Of a DNA stretch of 64,000 nucleotides, positions 11,013 to 23,115 are shown in pieces. The notes beneath the pieces are model-generated. The model did no database searches. It was not told the origin of the DNA and saw only the letters and a program-made list of their open reading frames with translations. The stretch's first letter is position 1. Every line of letters starts with the position of its first letter. The DNA lies in assembly GCA_030704615.1 (NCBI GenBank), contig CM060733.1, forward strand, positions 53,754,001 to 53,818,000, given 5' to 3'. The translations under genes were made by a program, and so were the position numbers. The stretch comes from Takakia lepidozioides. Its lineage: Eukaryota; Streptophyta; Takakiopsida; Takakiales; Takakiaceae.

Positions 11013-13800
11013 CTGCAGTGAAGGAAAAAAGAATTGGTGAGAAGAGGGGTCGATGTTCTAGTCCAAATTTGAACAAACCCCACATTACTAATAAATATTA
11101 AATGGCATATGCTCAGTCTGATGTCAATGTAAGACATTCTAAGAAGCACATCAGTCATGCATCGAAGTAAGAGAATCCAGACAGCCGGGGATCACATTTG
11201 AAGTTCAAGTCAAACCAATTCGCATCAGACAAGCACAACTGGGCTTGAGGGAGTAATTTCCGAAATAGACATCGCGTACGATGATACGAGCATAGGAGAT
11301 GGCAAAACCTCTCAGAAGACTCTTCCCTTCTAGAGAGAGACCAAATGAGAAGAAATGAGAACGTGAACTGAATTTATGATATGAGCATACATGCTGACAT
11401 ACCTTAGGGAGCGTACAAGCACTTTACATTACTTTCACATCTTTAGCAACAGCCTTATCTCCTCATCTGCTTTCAGATCGTGGATCCTCCCCAACCTCCA
11501 CATACCACGTACCATCTACTATCGCAAATCCCTCTTTCATTTCACGCCTCATCGCCTCGTATAGCCTCCAAGTTGAGAAAGAATTCTTGAGAATCCTACT
11601 GAATAATTTGGTAAACACATATTGCCGAAGGTACTAATCTCGGCACAGATGCCATATAAAGTACCACCAAAACCTGGAAGCAGCTTCCTTCGGCAACTTG
11701 TGATTACCAAGTTATTCGAAAGGCTTCTTGTGGTTTCGATGCCAGATTTGATTACGCTTCCGGTAGCGAAGTGATTCCCTCATCCCTACTTGCTTCACCC
11801 CAAAGATTCCCAACACTTCCCTTTGCTAAAAGGTAAATCAACAACAAGAATTGAAGCTCGTGAAGATGCTAGATCCTACGATGTGCGCATGCGCCAAGTG
11901 TGAGATATGGACACGTGAGCCTTACGGAAGCCTGAGGGTATAATTGAGGGGGAGGGCTATGCTCTGCGGGGATTTTTCATTCGAGCACAAGAGGGCCCTA
12001 ACCCTCGACCGTCCCCGCTGCGGCACCCCCCGCCCCGCCCCGAGCAGCACAAGGGCAGGCTTGGAGTGAGGGAGAGCATCGCACGGGAGAAGGTGAAGGA
12101 GGCGCAGCTGAGGGTGATAATGCAGACCAATTCGGGCGGCAGCGAATGCTTTGACTCTAAGATCAGTGAGGGTCATGTATGGATCACTTGCTTGGAAAAA
12201 GAGTTCTGAGAGTTAGGGGATTTGCCATCCAAATGCTAGAGTTTCCAGGAGGTAAATGAATGAGAGAGGTAATAAGATTGTAAACTAGCATTGCCTGATG
12301 TTAGGCTAATTGAGAGCAAGAGGAAGGCAAATTGAATGACAGAAAACTCATCTGAAACAATGTGAAATGCACACGTGCTTGGTTTTGTTAGGATGGACGA
12401 TTAATTTCCTCGGGAAATGATTCCCGACTGAATCAACTTCCCCTTTGAATTATTTCGGTTGAGTCCACAGCGAATGATGCCCAATGGTAGTGAATTGAAT
12501 ACTGATGTTGTTTGTAATGAATCGAGCCTATATCTGCATTGTTGATTGCCATTTCCAATTTTCCCTACAACTTTCCCTCTAACACGTTGTCCTGCGTTCC
12601 AGTAACCAGTAACATCTTATGATCTTTGTCTCAACTGCGGAGGCAAAGAAACAATATATATGAGCAGTAACAGCTTGCATTAAGAAATACAGCTTTACTG
12701 GACAATATTCCTAAGATTGCAAGCTTTCTTCAACCTGGAAATGTTTACTTTACTTGCTTATAATATCTTGTACATCCATCTGGTTATTTTAGAGGAACCA
12801 AACTTTAGCAACGTGCACTGTTAGACGACGACATTTGTGGTCCCACATTTGGTGTTGATGCTAGTGACGTGAAGGCTTGGTTTTGAAATAACATCTTGCT
12901 CTCATTCATGGAGAAAAGGTAAGGCAAACAAGTTTAAATGTTTAGCAACTTACAGAGCATAACTTAAACTTTCGGCACAGCCCAACATCCTACAAAGGAG
13001 AAAGAAAGATAGAAGAGACAATGACAGAGAACTTAGCAAACAGGGGAAAGCTGATTGGAGTGCTTATTGTGTTTGAAACAAACAAACAAGCAACCCGGGT
13101 TGACTACCTGATGGAATGAGTCAAGTGAGAAACTATCAATGACTCACAAAAGGCTTTGTCAACACTCTGAAATCACTAGGTTGACTAATCCACCAAACCA
13201 AAAGAGAACCAGAGGGTGGACAGGAAGGTGCTAGCATGACTGGAAAACGACAGCCCTGGATAAAAATGTCAAAACAAGATGATATCAGCTTTCACTGAAA
13301 AGAAAGTCTTAAACAGACAAAACTTGCCACAGGATTCCATGTCCCATGCAGCATGACTGATGAGCATGGCCAAACTGTGTCATTGCAGTTTGTATATCAT
13401 CGATGAGTGTGGGGTATGTAACTTTCACCTTCCAAATGGAAGCCAGTTGGCCTTCCGGGTGAAGTAAAACCATAAGTTACGCTTGCTTTGACAAGAGTCT
13501 TTATTTCCTTTGTATTCTTTTTTTGGGGGGTGGTAAGGTGACCATGCCCGAAACTCTCTTCGTCCTTGCAATGCACAAACAATTTTTTTACAAATCTATG
13601 GTTGTTTGGCCACGGTCAGGCCGTTCCAAGCAAGGGGGAAACAACAAGCCCCTCTTCTTACCGTCTCTAGTTAGTGTGCAGCCTGTGCAGGAAACAAGGT
13701 CGGTCAGAATCCCCTCCTTGCTAACCCAAACAGTAAACACTCCACGCCTATATTAAGTAAGAATTTGAAAACTTCAAGTAATATCCACAGAACTGCTGCA
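11013..13800. other. Intergenic; GC-rich patch at 11985-12160
   Basis: Most of this stretch is AT-rich and without coding structure. The part next to 13800 should be 3' UTR of the HIR gene. The patch at about 11985-12160 is strongly GC-rich with many CpG, which could be a promoter or first exon of a gene I cannot see. The minus-strand ORF across it (12176-11922) has no recognisable content. Confidence 0.4.
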
Positions 13801-16649
13801 CTAATGAGATCCGACTGCATTTCCTTGCAGCAACCCATTACGGATCTGCTCAGCAACGTCACGCACTGCTCCCGGGCCATGTGGGATGAACACTGTTGAG
13901 CTCTTATTATGTGCTCCAATCTCCTTCAACGTATCAAAATATTGGGTCACCAACACCATATCCATGACCTCTTTTGGTGAAGTCCCGGGCACATTGTCGG
14001 AGAAAGCCAATACACTCTCCCTCAGACCGTCGACTATTGCCTGGCGTTGTCGAGCAACTCCTACCCCTGATAAGTACTTGGATTCTGCCTCTGCCTCAGC
14101 TCGTTTGACCTGTAAGCCATAGCTTGATTCATTAAGACAAGTCAACCATTCTTATCCCAACCCAAACTGAACTTGAATTTCTGTCTGATTCTGGAGATTG
14201 ACCAAGTCCACTTCACAAGTGCGCTTTACCCCTTAAGATGAATAGTCAAAACATGGATTCATTCCACCAAATAGTCTTTCTTGCGCTACCAGAGATGCTC
14301 AACAAAAAACAGAGGTTCAGTGTCCTCAGAATATGTGAAAACTTCCTAACAAACTGGCAAGCGCAACTCTAGTTAATTAATTTACATATCCTAAGGAAAG
14401 ACACTGACCTGTAGAAACTTCTCCCCCTCTGCCTTTTCACGTGTTGCAACTCTCATTCGTGCAGCTGCAATCAGGCAAGTTTACTTGTGATTAAACCTCT
14501 TAAACTGCACATGCTCAATCATAAGAATCATCCATGATATCGGAGGGCGCAGTCTAAACATATATATAGTACCGAGAGTCCAGATAACGACGCCTACAAC
14601 TACCAAGCATTCCTGCTTCTTTTCCTAAAAATGTCAGCCTCATCACCACTGTGGTTTGTGCAACAGGTGAAATCCAACCAGACTAGTTCCTTTGGAACCC
14701 AAAGCTGTCAAACCACGAAAACATCTTGCTATGTCAAATGGGGCATAAAATCAAAGCACTTAAATGCCGCAATAACCAATCCATGACAGACATATGCAGA
14801 TTACCTGCATTAATTTCGTTCATAGCTCGCTTCACAGTCTCATCAGGCTCAATGTCCACAATGAGTGTCTGGACAATCTCATAACCATAATTCCTCATCG
14901 CCTGCATGGTTCAACAGATGCAACCAACATCTCATTATAGCTCCTTCTGACTAAGAGTAACAACAAGTCATGACCAAAAATACACAGCTAACATCAGTAG
15001 TGGTATCGTCTTTCTCCCATTCAAGTACTACATCCCTTTAAATCTGCAGCCACCCACTCAAACATCTCTGGTAGTCCCTGCTGTACACCTCTACGCAGCC
15101 TATCCAGTTGCAGAACAGCAATAGAAACACCCAAAGTATACATGGGAAGTGGAGAAGATGCCATTTGGTAACTTGCCTTTTCCAGCTGTTCCTCAACAGT
15201 CTTGGCAATGTCATTCTTCTGCTCAAATACGTCGTCCAAAATCATTTTGGGTACACTTGCTCTCACCACTGCCAATAAGAGACACCCTATTGAAGTTAAA
15301 AATCCCTACACAAGTCATTCTGACACTCTCTTTTAATCAAGTTGAGATTCTCTACACAAGTCTCTCCATCCCTGTGTGCCCCTCTATTTCTTTCTTTTTC
15401 TTGTTATACTATGTTGTTTAACTTGTGTCCCCAGAGTCCTTTGGGTCTCCTGCAGTTGGTATGACTCTGTCTCTGTCTCTCTCTCACAGAGAGAGAAACA
15501 TACATTTATAGCTGAAAATTGAGCCTAACATCAGACAGCTTTCATGAACATATGTATCTCCTGTGAAACATGGAATTAACACATAATTTGTTTACATTGA
15601 ATATCATGAAGCTGCATTCAGTACCATCAAAAACATAAGACTTAATTTGCTCGCGTGGGTTGGTGAGCTTATAGAAGGCATCTTGGGCAGAGTCCACATG
15701 TGCTCGGTATTGCACTGAAGCCACCACCGTCACGAACACGTTGTCCTGCACATTCACTCCAAAATTTCCAGTACATCAAAACCCAGTAAGCGGTAGTAAG
15801 ATTTTATATACAGTCCTTCAACTGAGATGCCCATACGTGAGAGAGCTCTAAGGCCACCTTCATGCTAAGATTGTCATGAGATAATTTTTGGCTGAAATGC
15901 TTTTGGTATTTTGTGATGCAATTCACATCCCTCACTTTCTAAGGACAACCACTTAGAACCAAACACTTATCCTCTATCTAAAGGGGCTAGGGTGGGGGAT
16001 CCATAGGCATAAGGCTTAAGCGAGAAAAGCCTGACGGTAGCAGGTCAAGACAGAATTCTTTTTCTTCGTGCTTCGGCGAATTGACACCACTCACACAACC
16101 AGGTTGGCTCGAGCCCTAAGAACAAGTCTCGCAACAAGCATCTGTTGCAAATCAGTCATACATAGAGAAGGCTTCCGTTCTCCAGCAAACCCCAAGCGCA
16201 ATCCACAACTTCCCAATTCAAGCATCTCAGCTCAAATCCGAATTCCCTTTCTGTCGACAGGTGCAGACTTCGGGTGAAGAAAAACAAGGCCGAGGTACAT
16301 CAGTGCTCTCTCCTTCCTCCCTTTCTAGATGGAGATCTCTCTCTCACCTTCCGCACAAAATGAAGACTCGCAAAGAAGCCACAGCCACATATATCACGTC
16401 TTCCGTTGAGCAGCGACAAACCCAAGACCTATTTGTAAAGAAACCAGAGGAAGAAGATACCTTGGTCTTGGTCTCGCATCGAACATCCAGCTGCTGCACA
16501 CGAAGAGACAGCCTGCCAGCGATGTTGAGGCCGCAACACCATGGCACAAAGTGGCAGCCGGGGCCGACCACCTCTTCGAACTTTCCAAACCTCTCCTTGA
16601 CTGCGACTGTGGATTGATCCACCTGCAAGCACCCGAAAACCTGCCCCAT
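13801..16649 (-). CDS. Hypersensitive-induced reaction protein (HIR, SPFH/band-7 family)
   Basis: Six exons on the minus strand: 16649-16461, 15745-15625, 15268-15177, 14901-14805, 14464-14409 and 14109-13801. They join in phase to 287 residues, the usual HIR length. The start [19 protein letters not shown] is typical: Gly2 is a likely N-myristoylation site and Cys7 a possible acyl site, consistent with plasma-membrane microdomain attachment. Conserved blocks follow: [62 protein letters not shown], a helical [13 protein letters not shown] coiled coil, [12 protein letters not shown] and [17 protein letters not shown] proteins oligomerise and act in plant immunity and cell death. The third intron starts with AAG|GCAAGT, a GC-AG intron; using it restores EK|AM as in the family. 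The upstream ATG at 16724 would add 25 residues and remove the myristoylation glycine, so I reject it. Confidence 0.93.
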
Positions 16650-17040
16650 TGCTTCACCGCTTCCCTTACAAAACCCGCAAGTATACCACCTCCACTCCAA
16701 AGACCCACAAGCACAGAATCCCAATTGGAACGCAAATCTCTGTGTAAGCCCCGCCCCCCTTGAATATCACCACCTAACTTAGTCTTGTTGGCCAAGCTTA
16801 TCCTCGCCGACGCCACGTTTATACGTTTCTACTCGCTCCTTCTTCTTCGTTTCCTTCTTTCTTTTTTCTCGTTTCTTCTTTTTCTTCTCTTTGATTTCTG
16901 TTCGTATTTTGGCAGCCTGCCATTATTTTCCTGGAACCGAGCGGCACGCGCCAGTGTCCCGTCCTCGTCACACACTGTAGCACCACATGTTCCATCCTCG
17001 TCACACTTCCATCCTCTTCACGCATCCCCGCCTCTGACTT
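16650..17040. other. Presumed promoter/5' UTR of the HIR gene
   Basis: This is the sequence immediately upstream of the HIR start on the minus strand. It includes a pyrimidine-rich tract on the plus strand at about 16840-16890. I see no convincing TATA box or named regulatory element. Confidence 0.35.
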
Positions 17041-17217
17041 TTGTGTGGCCTCGTCGCGCACGGCAGTGACCTGACCGGGTGTCTCTTCACCCCAAAGGGC
17101 TACTGCCTTCGGACAGGAAGGTGGGACACCTTTGTGATACCAATTGGTGGTTTGAACCCACAACCACTTCCGAGGTGGCGGCGTGCCCATTACCACTACG
17201 CTACAACTTGGTTTTTA
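17041..17217 (-). repeat. tRNA-related SINE-like sequence
   Basis: The minus strand has a pol III A-box-like word TAGCGTAGTGGTAATGG and, about 40 bases further, a B-box GGTTCAAACC. The spacing fits a tRNA-derived promoter head. The body has no resemblance that I can see to the other SINE family in this window. Its 5' side abuts the hAT element beginning at 17219, so that element probably inserted into or beside it. Confidence 0.5.
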
Positions 17218-17218
17218 C

Positions 17219-18032
17219 CAGAGTTGGGCGGTTCTTGCATTTGTGAAGAAACCTTCGGTTCCGGTTACACAATTATTTCAAGAGACGGTTCCGGATCCGG
17301 TTCCGGTTTTTCTTTATCGAGCCGGTTCCGGTCCGGTTCCGGATCCAACTTTTAAACATGGGGCGGTTCCGGTTACTGATTAGTTGCTGATAAAAACCAC
17401 GGTTCGGGTTAGGTTTCGGTTCTTTTTTAAATATATATATTTTATTAATTTAATTAGATTTAAAATATTTTATCAGTCTGGGAGATTAAATAGCAATGTA
17501 TTCACATATTTGAACTAAAATCCAACGATTTTATTAGTTTTCACTAACACAAAAAAAACAAACAAAAATACTCTAAATAAATGGATAACATTTTATGGGT
17601 TGAAATTACTATTCAGCTATCTTGCAAGTATTGGCATCTTCTAACAATTTCATTAATGAACTTAGCCAGGATATCATGGAGCTGGAGATTGAACCCAAGA
17701 TCTCATGGCGTTGAAGCTGAACATGGCCTTCAAGCATTGAACCGGGATCTCATAGAGCTTGAGAGCATTAAAGAAGTTTTGCCGGCCCACCGGCTCTCTA
17801 GGTTATGCCATGTTATGCCAAGGGCCCACCAAAGGTTCAAGAACCATAACCTGTTTTCATCCCATGCGTCCTAGTTCTCCGGTTCTCACACCCAGCAGGA
17901 ACCGTCGGTTCAGTTCTGTGCCGATCCCCATTGGCAGGTTATGGGTGTTCTGCAGGAATGGGCCCGGTTCCGGTTAACCTGAACCTGAACAGGCGGTTAA
18001 CCTGGCTCCCGACGGGTAACCGCCCAACACTG
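17219..18032. mobile_element. Non-autonomous hAT element (814 bp) rich in GGTTCCGG
   Basis: The left end reads CAGAGTTGGGCGGTT and the right end, reverse-complemented, CAGTGTTGGGCGGTT. The flanking octamers GTTTTTAC (17211-17218) and GTTTTTGC (18033-18040) are a 7/8 match, the size expected of a hAT target duplication. The subterminal regions contain many copies of GGTTCCGG/CGGTTC, which often act as transposase binding sites in hAT elements. There is no coding capacity, so it would have moved with a transposase supplied in trans. Confidence 0.8.
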
Positions 18033-18163
18033 GTTTTTGCGTACAATTTAGTGGGAGGCTCTGGCCTGAGGAACTTCTGCCGATTGAGGTTTGGAAACAA
18101 CTTGGGCGGAGCCAGAGTAGGTCAATTTTCCAGTTTTTTTTTTTTTTTAACTCATTTCTTTGC

Positions 18164-18400
18164 GCCTCTCATTTTTGAATAATTGGGAGTTTATGTCGCA
18201 CGTGTGGGACAGGGCGCGCACGCCTGCACGGACGCGGGGTCGCCCTCCCCCGCCTGCCCACCCCCACTTGCCAGCCGCGCAACGCGGTCGGCAGCCCCGC
18301 GGCCACCCACGGCCCAGCCCGCCCTCGCCGCTGGGTTCGCCCGCCATCCGGTCCCCAGTGGGTCTGCCCTTACTGGGGTCTGCCCAAGCTCGGTCTGCAC
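18164..18400 (+). repeat. Left terminal inverted repeat of the 6.6-kb element
   Basis: It starts GCCTCTCATTTTTGAATAAT, continues through GGGAGTTTATGTCGC, a GC-rich CG-dense core, and ends in a cluster of GGTCTGC words. It pairs with 24785-24541 in inverted orientation. The ORFs in it are shadows of this composition. Confidence 0.85.
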
Positions 18401-18714
18401 GGTCTGCCGCCAAGCAGCCCGATCCGGCAGACCCAAACGATGGGACTGACCTGTGCCACCGAATTTGGTATACCACTATCTCATGGAGGAGACCAACAAC
18501 CGTGGTCCAAACTAAGTCCACTCCTGGATTTAGCAGACCAATCAGTTCAAAAGCATACCACGGCCAGGAGTACAGCATACATCGGTTCACAAGCAGACCA
18601 CGTGGAGCACTACTCAATACAAAACATCGACCAGAAATGTTTAGCAGTAGACCACAAGAGCAGACTGATGAAATGATCCACAAAAGTGTACATCATATAT
18701 AAAAATGAACAAAC

Positions 18715-21415
18715 CTGCACCATAGACCACATGAATCCCAGCTCTATTTGGTGAAGCAGGTTCCTCCAACTTCTTTTCCAATGCAACAGCCGCCTCCTTC
18801 ATACCCTCCCGGAGCTGGCTAGCTCGGCTTTGCAACAAATTTTTGTCCTGGGGTTTATTAACAATTTGTGGTCCCGTTCTAGACGCTTCCTGCACTCCAT
18901 GGGTCGAACTGGCCCCTACGGTGGGGGTTATCACTACTGGTACACCCTTTGTGCTTGACTGCATGTTGAGCACCTGCGACAGACCACGAGCTGAGACCTC
19001 AGACGCCATAACCTTCACACGAATATCAGACCACAAAACATCAGCAATGACCACCCAAATGCACTGGGGAAAAAAAATGGACTGCAAAAATGCAATGGAA
19101 TCAGACCTTTGTGGGCGCTGTGGGTGTTTGCAATTGCACCACTCCTGTGGCAGGTACATCTCTCGACTACAGTGACTGGTTCCACAGAATGAGAAGGGAT
19201 AGAAACATGTGCATGGGTTTCGACAAGGTCTGATGAATTGTCTGCTATGGGGTCGAACATGCGGAGCACCCTATCAACGGATTGGTCTATTGCCAGTAGT
19301 GGGTCTACAGACGAGTCGGGGTCCACAAAAGTAAGCGGCAAAACGGCCAAAGATGCATCCTCATCTGCAGTAGACCCTGCCTCTAACAGATGGGGAAGGT
19401 CACCGACCAAACTGTCACAGTCATAGTCCATTGTTGCAATTGCAGAATTGGTCTGTACTATGGATAAATGAGCACTGACACCTTCCCGGTTCTGTTCAGG
19501 CAGTGCTGTGTCAGAAGGTCTGGTGGCAAGGGTAAGGTCCATTACCATTCTCTGCTTCTCAGCAGATATTGCAGTGGGGGGGAAAGGAATTGCTCCTCTC
19601 ATTTTCGGCAACTCGTATGTGCCAGGGAGGATGGGTGTTGCTTCCTGGGTTATTGCCAGGTCTCCAGATGGTCTGATGTCTTGCACTGGCAAGGTCTGCT
19701 GATGTTGGAATGGTGAGGTGTCGGCGTCCATACCTGCGTCGCGATGCACTTCTGCAGTGCATTTGTCAAGCAATGTACCAGCCAGGGTGTCCTCTGGCAA
19801 GGTCTGATCAGGTCTGCACTGGTCGGGAAATGTCTGCTCTGAGATGGTCTGGTGTGGTGTGCTCTGGTCTTTTGGGGTATGGTCTGTTGTGCACTCGGAT
19901 CGTCTGGAGTCATGCGATGTGGTCTGGTCTTGTCGGGTCTGCTGTGGTGTGCTCTGGCTTGCACTGGTCTGCTCAGGTCTGATTTCCACTGAGGCGGTCT
20001 GCTTTGCCAAGGTGATGGGTGCCCGCTGATCTGGAAAGGTCTGCCCATGTCCGATCTGGACGTTATTATCTGCAAAGGTCTGCATAACCAAGGTCTCCCC
20101 GGTAATCTCGGGTAAGGTGTGCAATGCCTCCACGAAAGTCTGTTTTGGCAACAAAAAGTTTTTGTCACCCACATTCTCTGGCTTGGGATCACTGACAATC
20201 CAGTCGGGGGTCTCCTATTCCTTGTTCTCCGTAATCCAGTCGGGGGTCTGCTGGTTGGCATGTCATTACTTGGGATTTGGCTGGGAAGGGTCTGCTCGCT
20301 CCAAAGTCTGCTCGCTGCGGGTCTCCTGGGTCTCCATGGGAGTTGGGTTCTGTGTGTCTGCTGTTGTACGAACTCCAATGAGCCTACACTTAACGGGTGA
20401 CTCGACTCCAGTATGGCCACGGAGGGCTTGTAGAAGCTGCCTTGCGCCATTGGCGTATTGGTCAAGAGCATTCCGAACAAGCTCGTCCTCTTGATCATAC
20501 TCTGCAACATGTCACAAACACGTCAAAAACAAAGCACTCATCCCTGGTCTGCTAACAAACGGAAGAATACATGGGGGTTTGATTCACATGGGGCTCTGTT
20601 GGTTGTCATGGTTCATAAAGTTTGCTAGAAGGTCTTCGTTTGTGGTCAACGTCAAGGTCTGTTTAAAAGGTCTGTGTAAAAGGTCTGTTAACAAGGTTTG
20701 TTAGGTCTCATGACATACCATGATCTAGGACTGTGGTCCACAGCCCAATATCTTTCATAAGCCGATCCATGAAGGCCTCGTCAAGCTCTCCCAGAGCTGC
20801 AACATGGTCCTCTGCTGGAAACCTGCTCCAGAGTACTTGGAAAGCATGTCGTTTGTTGAATGCAATGTCGAAAACCGCACGCTCCTGCACAGTCACAAAC
20901 CACATCATAGCGTCTTGCGTGATACTTTCCCGAGCCTCTTCGCTTCCGTGCAGCAGGTCCATCCGCAGGTTGTGAAGGTCTTTTTTTAATTTGGTGTAAG
21001 ACCTGAAATTGCCAAATTGCATCCATTGACGGCGGAGGAAACAATCTGCCATCTCCTCAAAAGCAGTCTCTGTCAAGCTCGCTAAGTGCTTCGGACGAAC
21101 ACCAAATATTGGGTGGGCGATGGCCATGTGTCTTATCTCCAGTGGGCGTGGGTCGTGCATGAGAAAGAGCTGCGCGATAAGCGGTGGCTCGGTCTCCTCC
21201 GCCAGAAGCGCCACTCCATACTCACGGGCTTTGTCCAAAACACGGGTGGCCTCCTCCGCCGTGAACTCCATTGAGGAGTGCTGCGGAGCAAAGGTCCACC
21301 GGGAGGCGACGATGCGGTGAAGCTCTTTGTACCAGTCCAGATGCCGATTACTTTCCCCACAACGAAACTTCGGAAGAGTGGGGTCCTCCTCATCAGTTGC
21401 AGACCGCTATGGAGG
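18715..21415 (-). CDS. Unrecognised multi-exon gene inside the 6.6-kb element
   Basis: A coding-like block on the minus strand runs from about 21415 to 20719, including LDWYKELHRIVASRW and MEFTAEEATRVLDKAREYG, and ends at a donor (CATG|GTATGT). A good acceptor at 20502 continues in frame with EYDQEDELVRNALDQYANGA. Further down, an ORF at 20172-19015 is rich in Gln, Thr, Pro and Asp because each CAGACC word is translated, and a last block at about 19020-18715 reads MASEVSARGLSQVLN and VALEKKLEEPASPNRAGIHV before a donor-like site. The regular use of splice signals and long open frames argue for a real, perhaps captured, gene. I recognise no family. The start codon, the joins between 20266 and 20172, and the 3' end are uncertain. 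Confidence 0.4.
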
Positions 21416-21759
21416 ACGCCATGGTCTGCCAAATGGGAAAACAATTCGACCACGCAATGTGGTCTGCTGAAGAGGTACGAAGTTTTTTTTTAATTATTAT
21501 ATATGTGGTCTGCTGCGAACCGTCTACTATTTTGGGTCTGCTTTGCTTTGAAAGGCGCACTACTGCCGTGGCTGTGGTCTGCTGCATGGGTCCACGGCTA
21601 TGCTCTACTACTATGCTCTACTGGTCTGCTGTAATGGCCTACTGGTGTGGTCTACTGGTCTGCTGTCAGGCCCAATCTTGACGGGTCTACTAGTCTATGG
21701 TCTACTGCTCTATGGTCTACTGATCTAATGTGAAGGCCAATATTGCTGTTTGTTTTCAG

Positions 21760-22074
21760 GAGGCGAATGCGCAAGACAACCGAGTGTACAGGGCTTTGCA
21801 AATCTGGAAGTACAGGTTGAACGGTCCTCCTTTGGAAAATACACTTGTCCGGAATGAGGTCCGTGATATTCGTGACTACATCCTGAGTCTGTATCCACAG
21901 TCGGCTGATGCCATTGCATCAATTCAGGATGGTACCATTGGCCGCGCAACAGGCCTCCCTCCATCTGCTGTAAAGGCTTTTGAGAGCGCCGGTCAGACTA
22001 GCAGACCCGGCTCAGTGGACCTTTCTTCCGTGACCCATCCTCCAGCGGGTTCAAGTACCTGGAAGCCGTTGTAG
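21760..22074 (+). CDS. Unrecognised exon on the plus strand inside the 6.6-kb element
   Basis: After a strong acceptor (tgttttcag, ending 21759) the plus strand stays open for 104 codons to TAG at 22072-22074. It contains ALQIWKYRLNGPPL, NEVRDIRDYILSLYPQSAD and GTIGRATGLPPSAVKAF, with a codon pattern that looks constrained. The opposite strand is also open in part (22241-21993), so strand choice is not certain. I recognise no domain and see no upstream exon. Confidence 0.35.
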   Translation, partial: EANAQDNRVYRALQIWKYRLNGPPLENTLVRNEVRDIRDYILSLYPQSADAIASIQDGTIGRATGLPPSAVKAFESAGQTSRPGSVDLSSVTHPPAGSSTWKPL

Positions 22075-22298
22075 TCTTCATCCTTTGGGTGTGATCGTGC
22101 CTCCACCCACTTCTTCTCGGCTGTGTCAATGGTCTGCCGTATCTGCCCTGATCTCACATAAGCATACAAAAAAGGGAAAAAGTCCGGATCTGATTCATCT
22201 GGGTACTGGTCTGGCAGAAGACCGTGGGGAAGCAGGTACAATGTGCCAGGGCGGACAGGGGTGCCCGTTACATCTCCATGAGCGTCAGTCAGGGTCTG

Positions 22299-23115
22299 CT
22301 ATTTCTTGGTCTGCTTGTTGGGTCTGATATGTGGTGGGCGTCGTGGGTCTGTTTGAGGGTGTGATTCCTCCATGGGGATGTCCGAGTCAAGGGTTATGTC
22401 ATGTACCGGCGGGGCGTACCCAATGGGGTTGTTCACCAAGTACGGTCTCACAAGTAGTCCCGGCCGCTCCGTCGACATGTCCTGAACATGATCCTCCTCT
22501 TCATGAGAGTCTTCCTCACTTGAGTCATCCCCACTGGACGACAAAGTTGAAACAACAGCCTGTGGTCTGTTGGGACTGACCTGGTTGCAATTCTTTGCTA
22601 CTCACTCTCATATCCCGTGGTCTGCCAGTACTGGTACTGCCAGATCTGTGACTTTTGCGGTCTACATTTTTTTTAGCTCCATCACTGAGCTTCATTTTCT
22701 TCACTGGCACAACGAGACCGGGGCCCAGTAGGCTGGCTTCAGTGTAATAACGCTGCCGCACTTCCTCAGCAAACCGAGCGACGACATGCGCACCCCTACA
22801 CTTTGCAGTGATTTCTTTTGCGGCCTTAGACGAACTTGGCTTGGGCCAAGGCTTGAAGTTCTCAGGGACCATACTTTTGCATCCTCCATCAAGGGCATGG
22901 CGGTTTAGAGTCTCTTTGTCCTTCACAATATCGGGGCAAAAGGGGCACTGAAACCGATCCTTTGGCCAGTTCTCTTTCTCCTTCGCTACGCACAAGTCCA
23001 AAAATGCTTCTACTATTTTAGCATCGTACTCACTTGGCTCATACCAGTACCTTCTCTTGGCTTTGTGGCGAGGGCATGCACATATTCCACCAAATCGGCT
23101 CCGCCCTTTGGGCAA
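22299..23115 (-). CDS. Zinc-finger-containing protein inside the 6.6-kb element
   Basis: The minus strand encodes YEPSEYDAKIVEAFLDLC, then CPFC, KETLNRH and GGCKSM, a C-x2-C ... H-x5-C arrangement that would fit a C2HC zinc finger. A basic stretch with KKMKLSDGAKK follows and looks like a nuclear localisation signal. A second frame (22544-22299) continues with an acidic Asp/Glu/Ser run, so an intron or frameshift lies near 22525-22544. A DNA-binding finger plus basic region would suit a transposon-encoded protein that binds the GGTCTG words, but that is inference. The first ATG in this frame is unclear; an ATG 16 bases upstream at about 23122 is in another frame. Confidence 0.4.

Noticed and set aside
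11922-12176. Minus-strand ORF of 84 codons in a GC-rich patch
   Set aside because: No family resemblance, no splice partner; more likely promoter or UTR composition.
13886-14122. Plus-strand ORF over the HIR gene
   Set aside because: It is antisense to the conserved last HIR exon and has no content of its own.
16344-16724. Upstream ATG (16724) as HIR start
   Set aside because: It would bury the conserved MGQ myristoylation start; the family begins at the ATG at 16649.
18160-18702. Long ORFs on both strands over the left inverted repeat (and mirrored ones at 24343-24815)
   Set aside because: They come from the GC-rich composition; the same shadows appear in the opposite repeat, and the peptides are Pro/Arg/Ala low complexity.
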